Of a stretch of DNA of 64,000 nt, positions 30,844 to 43,225 are shown in pieces. Numbering within the stretch: position 1 is the first letter of the stretch; each line of letters begins with the position of its first letter. The stretch comes from Lactifluus volemus. Its lineage: Eukaryota; Basidiomycota; Agaricomycetes; Russulales; Russulaceae. The notes beneath the pieces are model-generated. The model was not told the DNA's origin and did no database searches. It was given only the letters and a program-made list of their open reading frames with translations. Position numbers and translations under genes: made by a program. The DNA is taken from positions 1,798,001 to 1,862,000 of the forward strand of contig WTXI01000002.1 in NCBI GenBank assembly GCA_022376515.1, in the 5' to 3' direction.

Positions 30844-31928
30844 TTAGAGCTCCTTTTTAGAGGCGTCAACTGGTGGTCCATTAAGCCTCCACTCCCGCCA
30901 GAGGAGAACGCCGGATACTGCTGCTCCGGGACCGACGATGACGGTCGCAACCACATTCCACAGTACGATAAAGGCCACTTGTTTGATATTGCTTGCGAAC
31001 CAAAGCGTCCCCAATAAACTTGAACCCAAGTGAATATAGCATCCCATTGCAAAAACATGTGTGTAGCTTGTCGAAGATTGGTGGTTGCAGGATCGGGGGG
31101 GAAGATTAGTGGCACGTAGAGATCCTTTAGCAATGCGATATCGTTCTTGCAGGCCAAATAGCCGCAATGTGGGAGATTGAGGATAGTATGAAGGTGAGGC
31201 GAATGTGGCCTGCACTGTCCCATAACCTGACGTATGGGAGCGTGGAGAGGGACGGAAAGAGAGGTACGCTGTCCGTGCCATCCAAATCCACGATGGGAAG
31301 AATTGCCAAAGAACCGTCACAATGGGGTCCTGCAGGGTAAACAGGAGCGCGGATGGCAGGGCAAAACCAACCAGCATGCCGAAGAGGGTGGCTTCTGCTC
31401 TGGCCTGATCAATCCTCGCGGCAGCGCGGTCCATGCGAGTATGCCCGGAGAGTATCAGGGTCAACCAGAAGAGCGGGAAGGCGACGCCTGCGCCTCGGGT
31501 CTTGTAGAACAGGCCTAGGATCAGAGGGAAACCTACGATGGCAGAACAGCCATGTCGGGCAGCCTCGATAAATGTCAGCGCTATGGGAGTTGCCCATGAA
31601 GCTACAAAGTCTATGAAAAAGAAGAGGGTGTCCGGATCAAAGCTTGCGTGGAAGAAGGTGACTGGGATGCAAAGGACACTGTCAAGTTGCTCTATTCCAG
31701 TGTAGTGTATGCTATAGGGTCCAGTATTGGGAAGGCATTGGGCGTTGATGAGAGCAAACCCTCCGGATTTTGTAAGATGGCCGAACATAAAATGATGTCC
31801 ACCATATGCCAGGGAGGTAAAGAGAATTGCAGGTAAGAACGCTGACGGTAAACAAAAGAGTCAGGAGCCCCTATGGAAGAGCACGAGGTCACGCTCATCA
31901 ACTCACTTCGAACGTTTAGAATCGACAT
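30844..31928 (-). CDS. Multi-pass membrane protein, tandem paralogue 2
   Basis: Same architecture as 28866-29965: MSILNVR, intron, TFLPAILFTSLAYGGHHF, GPYSIHYTGIEQLDSVLC, PVTFFHASFDPDTLFFF, ATPIALTFIEAARHG, FPLFWLTLILSGHTRMDR, ALLFTLQDPIVTVLWQFFPS, NDIALLKDLYVP, THMFLQWDAIFT, LLGTLWFASNIKQVAFIVLW, TVIVGPGAAVSGVLLWREWR. Intron position and phase of the first intron are identical to paralogue 1. Two frame slips are needed, near 31195 (TFILSSISHIAAIWPA is in another frame) and near 31145. Similarity to paralogue 1 is roughly 60-65% by eye over its length. Confidence 0.65.
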
Positions 31929-32275
31929 TGTTGTTGATGAGCGCTTTAACCTGGCGCACGGTAACCGATCAATTACTACAGGTGTCCTACCTAGCTTAAT
32001 ACGGTGTGAAGTGGGTGTTTTCAAGCGCGCGGGGGGTGAGGCCTGTCAGGATAGTTGCAGATGGCTGACTATTAAATACTTTTCTGGACGGGCAATGCCA
32101 TAGACAGGCGGCGCAAGCTGCTTGCCGGATACTCAAATACGAGGATCAAGGTCAAGAGGGTCCGGCCATTATAATCTATTGGACTTGGAGGATGATTGAA
32201 AAGATGTAATATGCCGCATAGGAAGGATAGGAAAAGAGGGTAACGTGATTGCGATCTGCTCAACGTGGCTTTCTG
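31929..32275. other. Intergenic region, nothing recognised
   Basis: About 350 bases between the start of membrane paralogue 2 and the 3' end of the small gene at 32276-32550. Only short frames were seen; presumably promoter sequence. Confidence 0.45.
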
Positions 32276-32550
32276 TCATTGCTCTCTCAAGATAGCCTTC
32301 ATGGGGGCTACTAGATCACGTTTTACACCCGCAAATGTCTTTCTTGACACTATGGGCTCTATTCGGATATTGGGCGGGTAGTTGGGGCCGGCGTCCTCCT
32401 TCTCTTTCAAAAGAATTTCGAGTAAGGATGGCGATTTCCGGAACTCTTTGGGCAGCTCCTCGTAATCCTCGGCGGGGGGTGGCCATGCTCTGGCTGAGCA
32501 ACAGCAGAACGTGGCAAAATGCGAACCAGGCGCACGAGAGAAGGACGCAT
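32276..32550 (-). CDS. Small protein with possible mitochondrial presequence
   Basis: Reading from ATG 32550 gives MRPSLVRLVRILPRSAVAQ, a basic, acid-free amphipathic N-terminus typical of mitochondrial targeting. After a one-base correction in the C-run of CACCCCCCGCCG (about 32475-32485) it continues EDYEELPKEFRKSPSLLEIL, then LKEKEDAGPNYPPNIRIEP and ends DLVAPMKAILREQ at 32276. About 91 residues. I do not recognise the family. It is divergently oriented from HRQ1, with a gap of about 280 bases. Confidence 0.45.
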
Positions 32551-32829
32551 TGTAAGCAACTGAAAACAAAATCGTTAGACTCGAGTCGATTACCGACTAT
32601 CACTACGCACTTCTACTGGGGCGTTTGTCGCTGTTCTGGTTCCGGTCGCCGCAAATGTGCGGTTCAAGGCCAGTCAGCATTCTGTGACACGTGTAACATG
32701 TGACGGTCGTATCACGTGACATACAATTGACGCGACGGCGGGAACGCGCTCAGGGGTTCAATTTACCGTTACTGTACTAGTAGACAACCTTAATGCGGTT
32801 TGCCACTGCATCATAAATCGTCCCCGAGA

Positions 32830-35800
32830 ATGCAAAGTGTTCCTAGTTCAAGCCATTCTACCGCTCAAAAGCGCAAGGACGTTGGATGTTCAGACATTCA
32901 AGGGAAGAGAGCAAAAAAAAGGAAGAGCCCAGTAGAATCAGACGAGCCAGGGAAGCCAAGCCTGAATGGCCCGACTACCTTGAAGAGGTGAGCTTCTGAG
33001 AACCCAAATTGATTTTGGTTCTGAGAATTTGTTAGCTTTTCAAGGTGTGTACTAGGGTGATGTTGGTAACAACGTCACAATGTGGTTGTTTAATTCTCTG
33101 CGCTGCGGCATCCAGATATTCAAGGTGTGTGCATAATTTGATGTCCGTCAACTATAATAAATCCTACGCTGTAGGCATTGAACACGGTGTTAGCCTTTTG
33201 TACTTCAAGAAAACAGTTTGCTACCTCCTTCAACTCCCTCCGTTCTTCAATCGAGGGGCTTCTCAAACGGCGGGTATCATCTCTGTCATAACCTGCGCAT
33301 TCACCTCACACCGCTTCCATTCTCAGTCCACTTGAGCTGGAAAAAGTTGCCGAAATAAAGTATCCTCTATGGCTATAGCATTTTTCTGCTCATGACGACT
33401 TCCGTTCTCAGGGCCCTTTTGCCTGAACTGCTGACTTTCGCCTATGTCCCTGCTAATCATTTGAAATTCAATGGTTCGACCCAGCAGCCTGAGCCCCGTA
33501 CAGATGTCTACTCTGACTATGTAGACTCCACCCAGTCAGCGCAATTTGATGAGAACGAGCATGTGCTCATCCTCGAAATGGATGATAGCATGGTTCGGAA
33601 AAAAAGATTGCCTGTTGACTCGCAAGTACCTCTGAGTACGGGACCCATATTCTGATTGACACCATCATTGTCTTAGGGCTGCGCTTGCTCCGGAATCTCT
33701 TGATGTCACTTCTGTGAAGCAACTTATTGAGAAGCGGAATGCGCTTTTCTCTAAAGCTGTTGACGAGTATGATATGTTCTATTCTTTACTACGGAAGTTG
33801 TTATACCTTCGTTTAGGTTGTTAGAGGCCTTCTCCGATGCCGTGGACCCTGTCTCACTGCTTGCTGCTTCAGCTCGAGCTCACATACCTCATAACACGTC
33901 CCTTGGCGGTGGTGCAGAGTCCTCGCACATACCCAACTCCGAAAATCGCCAACCCATGGATCAGATTGTTGAAGGGATTTATGGGCAGAAGTGGTATCTG
34001 AATCAGATCAAATACCGAAGGACGATTGATGAGAAAGTTGGATCCATTGGTAAGTTCCAGTCAGATTATGCTCTGATCTTGTCTTACCGGGCTTAGGAAC
34101 TTCCGACCCCCCTCTTTCTCATACCATCGTCACGGCCCTACGGGATGCCCGAGGAATAACAACACTATATTCTCATCAAACGAACGCGATAGCCGCTCTG
34201 TCTCAGGGAAAGAATGTCATTGTTTCCACCAGCACTGCTTCCGGCAAATCCGTTATCTATCAAGTTTAGTGTCTATCATGTTCTCTTTCGCATGTGCTGA
34301 CCACGTCCCCATTTCAAAAAAAGGTTCCTCTATTGCAAATGCTTGAACACGACAAACGAGCGAAGGCACTTTTCATCTATCCGACGAAGGTTAGTCCCAA
34401 GTCCTCCATGAATTGTATCGTGATTCAGTTCTTTTTGAAGGCATTGGCCCAGGACCAAAAGGCAGCACTTGAGCAGCTACTAAGTTCCTGTCCTGGTTTA
34501 GAGGATACGTTTGTTGGTGACCTCGCTGCGCTTTCAGTTGCATCTCTCAAACGTGGACTAGGTTTCGACGTATGATGGCGATACGCCCCAGGATGCGCGA
34601 CCGAGTGAGCATCCTGAGGCAACTGAAAAATGAAAAATGAACTCACCTCTGGTCTAAGCCATTCGTGATACGGCGTCCGTTCTATTTACAAACATCGTCC
34701 GTTCTTTTGATCTTGGAATATGTATGTTCTTAATTCGCCTTATAGGACACTATTCATGCCTCTATCCTGCCTCACGAAGAGCGATGGCGCAGGTCAATTT
34801 CCTATCTTTCCATTTAATTCTGTAGCTGATCCCTGCACTTCAAGGTTTTTGAAGAATCTTAAGCTTGTTGTGGTTGATGAGTTGCATTACTATCATGACA
34901 TGCTTGGCAGGTGTGTCCAGACCAGAGTACCCCTCATTCTGCTTCCCACCAACATTTTACAGCCACGTTGCATTGGTAATGAGGCGGATGAGAAGAATAT
35001 GTGCCGCAGTGGGCAGTCAGTGGTTGTAATTTCGTCATCGGACTGCACTGACACTCGGTTCAAAGACCGCGGCATCCGATTTGTCTCATGCAGCGCGACT
35101 ATCTCAAGACCCAGCGAGCACATGAAGACCATATTTGGATTAGAGGTGCACCCTAAAACCGCCGATATAGTTCTGTACAGCTTCTCAACTTTGTGACTAG
35201 GATGTAGAAGCGATTACCCAAGATGGTGCGCCCTCAGGAAGGAAAGAATTCTTGCTGTGGGATGCACCAAAGGCATCTCCAATATCTCAGGCTATTCTAA
35301 TCATGTCATATCTCATGAAGAGGGGCGTCCGTGTTATTCTGTTCTGCCAAGTAACCTTCCTGACCAACATCATGTCTCACCTCTGCGAGCTGACATTTTT
35401 TTTAGACCAGAAAATCCTGTGAACTCGTCAGAAATGCCAACTTCATCTTACACCTAGTCTTTCTAACCACCAGATGGAACGTATAGGCAATGAAGACTCT
35501 CAGAACCACACTGAGCATGGAGCAACGTTATGACATCCTCAATAGAGTTATGCCATATCGTGGTGGTACGTGTATTTAACTTTATGGTATCCTAGTCATA
35601 TGAGCTCTCTCAGGCTATCAACCATCCGAGCGGCGCAAAATAGAGCAAGAAGCCTTCTCCGGAAGACTTCTTGGTCTCATTGCCACAAATGCACTCGAGC
35701 TCGGAGTGGATATTGGAGTACTAGACGCTGTAGTTGTGTGCGGATTTCCCATGTCGCTTGCAGGCTTCGTACGTAGCCCTATCGCAACCTTCTACGTACG

Positions 35801-37694
35801 TAACTCACATTCCTTTAGCGCCAACAGATTGGAAGAGCTGGGCGAAGGGCCCGAGACTCGTTGGCTATCTATGTTGCCGAGCCATGTGGAACCGATAGCC
35901 ATTATGTCGCCTATCCTGATGACCTCTTTGACAAGCCTACATCGGACCTTGTCGTTAACTTAGAAAGTCCGCTGATTATTGAAGCCCACCTGCAATGTGC
36001 TGCCCTTGAGATGCCTCTCTCAAGCGAGGATACTTGTTGGTTCGGCCCGTTGACTACAACACTTTGCGAAACCAAACTCGTTCGAGATGAGGAAGGATGG
36101 TACGCGTATATAATTTCAACCTCAGCGAGGGTTTATTAATAACTACCTCTCAGGTTTCACACGCATCCGAAGCACCTTCCTTATCCCGCGGGTTCGCTTT
36201 CAATTAGAGGTGCTGATGAGGAGAAATATACCGTCATAGACGTCAGCAGCACGGGTTTCGGGGTGCGAGGCCGCATTCTGAGGAGACCGAGATTTCAAGA
36301 GCACTGTTCGAACTGTACGAAGGAGCTGTAGTGAGTTGAACCCTTCGATCACGATATTATGTTATTTCACCCGTTGTAGTTCCTGCACCAGGGCAAAACT
36401 TTCATCGTGGGTGCTACCATTACCATCTGGTATCTGATGTATCCTGTTGAACAAGAGTCGCAGGTCAAAGAGATCAATCACGACTCAAAGCAAGCGAGGC
36501 TCGTACGAACGGATGTTGGTTGGATCACAACCCCCAGGTGCGCCATGTAGTGCAAGGGCGGTATATCACTCACGACAACTGATCCCCAGAGATTTCACGT
36601 GGGTTGTGCCTCCTAACGTTGACTGCCACTCTTAACAGAGCGCTTTTAGGGACATCAACCCAATACAGACGTGGCGAATACGGGAGATCAAGGGTTCGCC
36701 ACGAAGGGCCTTATACGGCAGTACGTAGCTCGACTATCAGTTTGTGGGTGTTCTCACCAATGCCTACATAGGAATCGATGTACGTACAATCGTGTATGGT
36801 ACGTTGGTCAGATAGCTTGGCTTCCGTAGACTCACTGAACTTTGCGTAGGCTATCACAAGATTCGGTGAGACCAAAAGATTCAAAGCAATCTCTGAGTTC
36901 CTAAGCTTTATGGCAGGTCGAGTGACCAAAGGATCATTGAATCCGTGGAAGTTGACATGCCCCCCTACGAGAACGTGACGACCGGAATGTGGATAGACGT
37001 ATCTAGAGAAGCTTTGCACTTTCTGGATGCTGAAGCTATCGACCGTGCTGCAGCTATCCACTCTGCATCCCACGCGTTCCTCAACCAGTTCCCCATGGCT
37101 GCTGATCTACGGACAGAATGTAAGACTCCCGAGAAAGAGATGAAGGCGAAAGAATCGCCACGGAAGCGACCTGCCCGGTAAGTCATTCCGCCACGAGGAT
37201 CGCAGACTCCTTTGAACCAAAAATACAGCCTGATCTTCTACGACCTTGTTGGGAAGAGTATAGGCGGTGTCGCCGCAAGGGCGTTTGACCATGGTAAGTC
37301 AAGGAGAGCGTAGGTTGTGGTAGTGCATTAGCGGAGATCTTACCAACGGTTTGACGCAGCTTCCGACTTCCTCGTCCGAGCTCTAGAAGCTATCAGTTCC
37401 TGTGATTGTCCAGAGGGCTGCGAAAACTGTGAGTACTGTTGCTTAAGTTTTTTTTACCCTTGGAAACGGTCGTTAATAGATGGATGGCGCCCAGGTATTT
37501 TCAGCAGTCTCTGTAGAGAAGGCAATGAGGTCAGGTCAAAGAGAGGTGCCTTGGTGGTCCTCAAAGACATCTTAGGAATCGCGCTGGGCGAACCCGAACC
37601 CAGTGAGGACGTGGGCTATTGGCCATTGACAGTAACTGAGGCACCAAGTGTGGGCGTTGTCGAGGGTGTCGTGGTCGAGGGGCATGGATCCTGA
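32830..37694 (+). CDS. HRQ1: RecQ4-like ATP-dependent DNA helicase Hrq1
   Basis: 3'-5' helicase of the RecQ4/Hrq1 group with roles in crosslink repair and telomere maintenance. Seen in order: basic N-terminus with GKRAKKRKSP (nuclear signal), SLRSSIEGLLKR, EIKALLPELLTFAYVPANHL, the TTLYSHQTNAIAALSQGK Q-like motif, motif I VSTSTASGKSVIYQ, ALFIYPTK, ALAQDQKAALEQLL, motif II VVVDELHYYHDML, RFVSCSATISRPSEHMK (motif III), SQAILIMSYLMKRGVRVILF, GRLLGLIATNALELGVDIGV, motif VI QQIGRAGRRARDSLAIYV and ESPLIIEAHLQCAALEMPL. The DUF1998-like C-terminal part has EVDMPPYENVTTGMWIDV, LIFYDLVGKSIGG and SSCDCPEGCEN. Stop at 37692-37694. Many short introns. One intron at 33270 seems to use GC..AG or hides an indel. 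Confidence 0.88.
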
Positions 37695-37810
37695 AGATGG
37701 CCTTTGAATCTAGGGACACACAACACACCACATACTTTATTAGCATGCCGTTCGAGGCGGCGGCGGAGACATGGTAATCAATATGTGGCAGATTAGATCG
37801 ATATATATAT

Positions 37811-40800
37811 CTATGCTAGAGGATCAAAGTCGTTCAGGATGTCCTTCGACGTTGGCTTATTCGTGCTGACCCCCGACAATGAAGATCGTGGTTGAGGTTT
37901 GAGAGGTGTGAGGATATCGCCCATCGCTTGGCGCGGAGCAGACACAGGTGTGGAGAAAGCGGGAATCACAGCTGATGCAGATAAAGTGCTGCCAGTATTG
38001 GGCGCGTACAGCTGATTGGATTGGCTGGTGAGGGTGTCGCGTGCGACGCGTGAGCGGTGGTACCATACCCGTGAAGGAGGAGTTGTACTTGGGTTTGGGG
38101 AAGGAGGAGGGGGATCCTTGGGGTTGAAACGAACCCTGCTGAGGTGACAACGGGCTCAACATGGAGGGCAAATTGAGTTGTGCATTCTGTGTTGGTGGGC
38201 TCGTGACATGGGAGGACGTCGAGACGAACGTCGAGGGGCATTATTGGTGGGGGCGGAATGGCCATGGGTCGTAAAGCATGGCTTGTCGTGTTGGTCGTTC
38301 GTGATGTCGGTGGCTTGGATGAAAGGGCACCAAGCGACATGCCGACGCGTGGTGACGACGGGAGGCTTTGCGTAGATGGAGTTGATGCAGCAATTGGAGG
38401 GGGGAAAGTGGTTTGCATAATCGAAGGACTCGGCGATGAACTCTGAAGCCGGGGAGACGCACTCGTCAGCGGGCGCCCTTTCTCAGTGCGATGAGAAAAT
38501 GAAGGGAAACGAACCTCTGGACCGGAGGACAAGATGCTACCCCACACGTCATCCTCCCAGTTCCCATTCATCTCGGAATCGGCTTTGATGGTTGCAGCAC
38601 CAGTGCCGCCAACGAGAGTCTCAAAGTCCACGCCCCCTCTAGCAGTTGATCCATCCGCGGTACCATTGATCGCAGTAGCAGAGCGGTCCTCTATGCGTTG
38701 TGAGTCGCGGAGGAACTGATTGTGCTCCTTTTCGACACGGTCCCCAAGCTTCTTGATAACAGCCATAAAACGTTGAAACTGTTCGAGATTTAGCACTGCA
38801 AAAAAGAGTTAGAGAAACAAGTGGGGACGCTAGACGAAGGTGCAGCCTACAAGGGCCGATGGACATAGCCCAGAGTTGTGGAAGCACAAGGGTGGCCACG
38901 GCTTCCCTATCAACTTTTAGGCCCATGGCCTCTTGCACGGATAGAGTCGCCATCTGTAAGATTCTACATACGCATCTGTTGAACGGAGAGAGGCCATCTG
39001 AAAAGCATACCGTCACTGCCGGTTCCTTCGTGCGAATCTTCGAAAGGAGAGGAACAAGTTTTTGCGTCAGACTCGTCTGGGCCTTGGTAAGCCATGCGTA
39101 TGTGTGAACGCGTGATAACCTGCGCATTACCTGATCGAGCGTTTTGATCATGCTCAAGAACGTAACGAGAGTTGCCACTTTCACGGACAGAACACGCGTT
39201 TTGGTGAAAACGAGCTGATTATCGTTGTCAGTGAGTCTTGGAACGATTCGTAAACCCTACCGCAACCCTTGGGAAGAGAACGCTTTGAACTTCGGCATAA
39301 TCAATGCTCTCGCACAGACCTGGTACCACTCCCAGAGCACGTTCTTGAACCTTAAGGAAAGTAAGGATAGGTTCAGAAAAGATCATCAAGTAGCGTACAG
39401 GGGCGTGTTCAGATTCGAGGGCATTGTAAACGAGGGGAAGGACATCTGCAGCGAATCTGAGACAGGGACAACACGAAGAACGGAGATCAGACCCACGTTC
39501 TCGAAAGACGGCCTTCTCTGTTTTTTCTTGGAGGGTGTTCAGGTTATCCAGGAGCGTGAGCATGTTTTGTGGCGGTTCTTTGATAGCGAACAGAGGTTTG
39601 AGGCTGGGCAGGACCAAGGAAGCAAATTGTTGGGGAGTGACAATGATCGAGATGGCAAACACATTGGGCAAGATGTGAGGCAAAAGATGAGGGTCTTTCA
39701 TCTGAAAAAAAAAAAAAGGCAACCTGTCAAAGCCGAATTTCACTCTGAAGTCCTAATTCGTACCTCTTCGAGCAGGGTGGGAAGGATCTTTCGTACACGG
39801 AGTCCTTCTGAGAAGCGATCAAGGACACCGGTTAGCCCTTTCATGAATGATATCTTCTCCTCTCTCGACTTTGCGGCAAAATTAGATCGATCCAAAAAAT
39901 TGAGTGTCGAAATTGGCAAAGAGGAGAAGAAGGGATGAGAAGGAAGAGAGCTGGGTGTCGGCCTGTTCTGTGGATGTCGAGTGATCAAGGAAGCGAGCAT
40001 GGCTGCAACAAGGGAAATCAGCAATGCAAGCAACCAAAAGTAAAAAAAAAAACTGCCTCGCCTTGAAGATCTTTGTCTAGGCGTACTATCCCGGAAAGCG
40101 ATCGTCCGGCGTGTTCTCGTAGACTCCCCAAGTTTCCAAAGTTCTTGAATGGCGGTTCGCCCTTGAGATGCACTGCGTGTATCAGGCAACCCAGCGAATA
40201 CATGTCCGACGCGGTGGTCAAGACTTCATCGAGGACATATTCTGGAGCTGCGCGGAGACGTCAGTGGATAGCTTTACGGGGAGGTACGACATCGCTCTGA
40301 CCAATGTAATCGAACGACCGTTGTGCGTAGGACGGCATCCTGCTATCATTAGAAGGGAATTCCCACTCGCTCGAGGAACCATCTGGCCTCTTAAGGGGAA
40401 TGGTGAGGCCAAGACCACCCAGTTTCCAGTCGCCCTATAGGTAACTTGAGACGTGGCCCATCGAAGGCACCACTAACCGTACGTACGGCAGAGTTGATCA
40501 GAATGCTCTCTGGATTGATATTGGAGTGGATGGTGCGCGCAGACGTGTGGAGAAACGAGAGGCCCTTGCAAAGTTGCAGCATGCCCTTCTGGATCTATAT
40601 ATATAATCAACCTTCGTGAGCGTACCGCTCTCGATGTTGTACACCAACTCACCTCGACCTCATCCAGATCTACTAGCGAAGAGGAGCAAGGAGAGCCCGG
40701 GATGGCGAGATAGAGGGAGGATAGTAAAGGCTCGGTCGCAAATACCAGCTCACTGCGTGTCTCTCTAGCGGCTCGACCATCTCTTCCCAGCCACGAGGTA

Positions 40801-41247
40801 AATTCCACGGACAGAGACATGAGAAAAACCATGAGCGTACCAAGAATACAGGGGTGCCGTAGTTTGCTCAACGACGTAGCCTACGTTGTCACCCGTCATG
40901 AGCATCAAGTGTGGTCTCCGCTTAGAGCACCAACGCACCTCTGCCTTGAGAACATCCATGGATTTCTCCTTCGCCATTGGCGTCAGGCGGTCTATTTCCG
41001 CATTCCTCTTGTCAAAAGTCCACACGGAGACGCGTTTCCCGGTGACTTTGTGAGTCGCTGATTGCACACGCCATAAGCCGACTTGGAAGGAAGGGACATG
41101 GGCAGGGGCAGGAAGGGTGGCAGACGAGGTGGTAGCTCCTGAAGCTGGTGTCGGAGTGGCTGTTCGACTGGCATTGGAAGTGACACCAATGGCATAATTT
41201 TGAGAAATATTCGATCTTGAGAAGAAAGAGGTCGCAGCGGCGAACAT
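37811..41247 (-). CDS. SCYL2/SCY1-like pseudokinase
   Basis: N-terminal kinase-like domain followed by HEAT-type repeats, as in SCYL2/CVAK104 proteins of clathrin-dependent trafficking. Starts MFAAATSFFSRSNISQNYAI; then FQVGLWRVQSATHKVTGKRV, SVWTFDKRNAEIDRLTPMAK, LRHPCIL, MLQLCKGLSFLHTSARTIHS, the degenerate catalytic loop IHSNINPESILINS (HSN instead of HRD), no DFG, SDMYSLGCLIHAVHLKGEPP, LTRHPQNRPTPSSLPSHPFF, FAAKSREEKISFMKGLTGVL, LPHILPNVFAISIIVTPQQF, VLPLVYNALESEHAPVQERA, LTQKLVPLLSKIRTKEPAV, LEQFQRFMAVIKKLGDRVEK, a Ser/Pro-rich tail and KDILNDFDPLA before the stop (37811-37813). Loss of HRD and DFG residues predicts no or weak kinase activity. About eight introns. Confidence 0.88.
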
Positions 41248-41344
41248 GACGAGTCGAACAAGTGGAAGCGAGAAAAGGAAGAAGGATAAGATTGCCCGAT
41301 TAGCTCGTACAGTATACTAACACCGTGACCTACATACACATAAT

Positions 41345-42860
41345 TTATGAAGCCATACTCGAAACCGACCGTAGCTCTAACCGCGGATCGCTCATTCCAA
41401 TCGCAGGTGTCGAGAACCCTCCAAACTGACGCAGCTCACGTTCACGAGTACCCCATGCCTCAGTCGCCACTCCGACACGTGAGACGTGTCTATAATTCGG
41501 TACAAAATTCATTACGCCTTCGGGAGAGCGAACCATGACTCGAATCAAATACTGACAAGCCAGGCTTTAGTCGGCTTGGGAACACACAGGTGGGAATGCG
41601 TAGCAGACTCACGGCTACTTCTAAGACGCCATTGATCTTCCATGACTGTTCTTTCCCCGGCTCACCAAGAACGAGCTCAAAGTAAGAGACGGCCAAACCT
41701 TCTTGAGAGGTGTCGGTCTTGATGAAATTCACATTGCTAAGCGTGACCTCTCGCCCCCCGATGACTTGACCATCTTTCGACCACGCCACTACGTGCTTTG
41801 CTAATTGAGCTTCCACACCTTGAATGAGAAGGCTCGCTAGAGCAGGAGCGTCGTCACTCTGGACGGTAAGCTTCAGCGGAATGGAATGTCCGGAAGAGAA
41901 TGTGACACCAGTTGGAACATATAACTACAATTCAGTGAGTAAAAGTGGTCAATGAAGATGCACAACGTGAGTGTAGCGCACCCGCACTGTCGGTATTGTA
42001 GCCCTTGCCTTGGCTTCGGGAGACGCGTCATCAGGCCATACGGGAGTCAAGGTGACGTTTTGTACACGCTCAGAACTGGATGGGAGCTATAAACAGACAC
42101 ACTCTCGGGGATAGGATGGGAGGGCCATGTTTTGGGAAGATACATGATGGGGATGATCCTCCTTCAAGACCGTGTCAGTCAAAGTCGTATGAGCGATTTG
42201 AGGGGCACTTACAGTTCATGCCTCGAAGTCCCTTTCGATATACATCGACTCTGACGCAGTACTCCACTTCACATGAAAGAGTAGGCATCCAGGTGGCGTG
42301 GGACGGAGGAAGTGAACTTGTGCCACCACTCACGTAGGATGGAAAAGGATGGAGAATGGGAAACTCTCCTCGGTAGGAGAAAATGTACCATCTGGAGGAC
42401 AAGAGAGGACAAGGGAAGACGAGAATAATTCCGGATTGACGACATCAGCGAGCATTCCTCTGTTTGAAGTCGTCACTTTGATTCTTCCTATAAGCTAAGA
42501 AAGGTTGGTCAGCTGTACGCGGCATTGACAAGTGAACAAGAGCCTCTCAACTGAAACCTGCACACGGACAACATGGGTGCACTTTCTACTTAGCTTGACG
42601 GCACCCTCAACAAGGCTATTGAAACCGTACGCGGGCAGTCTAAGATCCCACAGGCGCTTTCCTAGGCTGACATTGACAAGAGAACTCTCATATTTGAAAG
42701 AAGTTGGAGACCAGAATGGGTCGGTAACAGGAACCGAGTCCGAGGGGTGGTCAAACGAAAGAACGCGTTCTGAACCCATCGCCTGAGGTGAGTAAGGTGG
42801 AGACGACGGACCGAGGCTGTCATCATCTGGCCAGAGAAGCTCTTCTGCGACCCGAGCCAT
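41345..42860 (-). CDS. Arrestin-like protein
   Basis: Two-lobed arrestin fold inferred. Starts MARVAEELLWPDDDSLGPSS. N-lobe: FDHPSDSVPVTDPFWSP, RVQVSVERL, GRIKVTTSNRG, then FPFSILFHP. Central LPPSHATWMPTLSCEVEYCV followed by RVDVYRKGL is the pattern of fungal arrestin-related proteins (LPPS..., C-x-V-x-Y-x-V). C-lobe: VTFSSGHSIPLKL-like strand (about 41890), EVTLSNVNFIKTDTSQEG, WKINGVLEVAV and VPNYRHVSRVGVATEAWGTR. Basidiomycetes have expanded families of these. Adaptors of this type guide ubiquitin ligases to membrane proteins; no PPxY motif was seen in the parts read, so that role is only inferred. It is tail-to-head with the SCYL2 gene, with a gap of about 100 bases. Confidence 0.75.
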
Positions 42861-43225
42861 GGGTGATGTGATCGTTAGTAGATAAAGATCGTGAACATTT
42901 CAACGGTGTTTAATAACCAAAAGGCACCCGTCGCTAGAGGAGTATCCTTGATCCACCTACTATAACGATCCCTCCAATCAGATCAAAATCTCAACTTCAA
43001 ATTGCCGCGGAGGTCGAGTCATAAATCAGGAACCAACACCCGGGAAATAAACAAAAGCCATCTCATTTGTACAAATGATAGCAGCGCTCAGCTGCTGCTA
43101 GGGTTGGTGGCACTCGCTGTACAGTACTGCCAGCAAGTGAGGCCCTGCAAGACGGCGCGGCTGCCCACGCGACGTTCCCCCTTGAGATTATAAACCGTGT
43201 TCACCCAACCGTCAACTATTCACTT
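42861..43225. promoter_or_regulatory. Divergent promoter, arrestin-like / 3-hydroxyisobutyrate dehydrogenase
   Basis: 365 bases between two divergent start codons. It holds CTGTACAGTACT at 43117-43128, related to the ACTGTACAGT palindrome seen in other gaps, and GATTATAAACCG at about 43186 as a TATA-like element. No coding sequence recognised. Confidence 0.4.

Noticed and set aside
39225..39938. Plus-strand open frame of 237 residues
   Set aside because: Antisense to the SCYL2-like gene, whose minus-strand exons match the HEAT-repeat part of that family.
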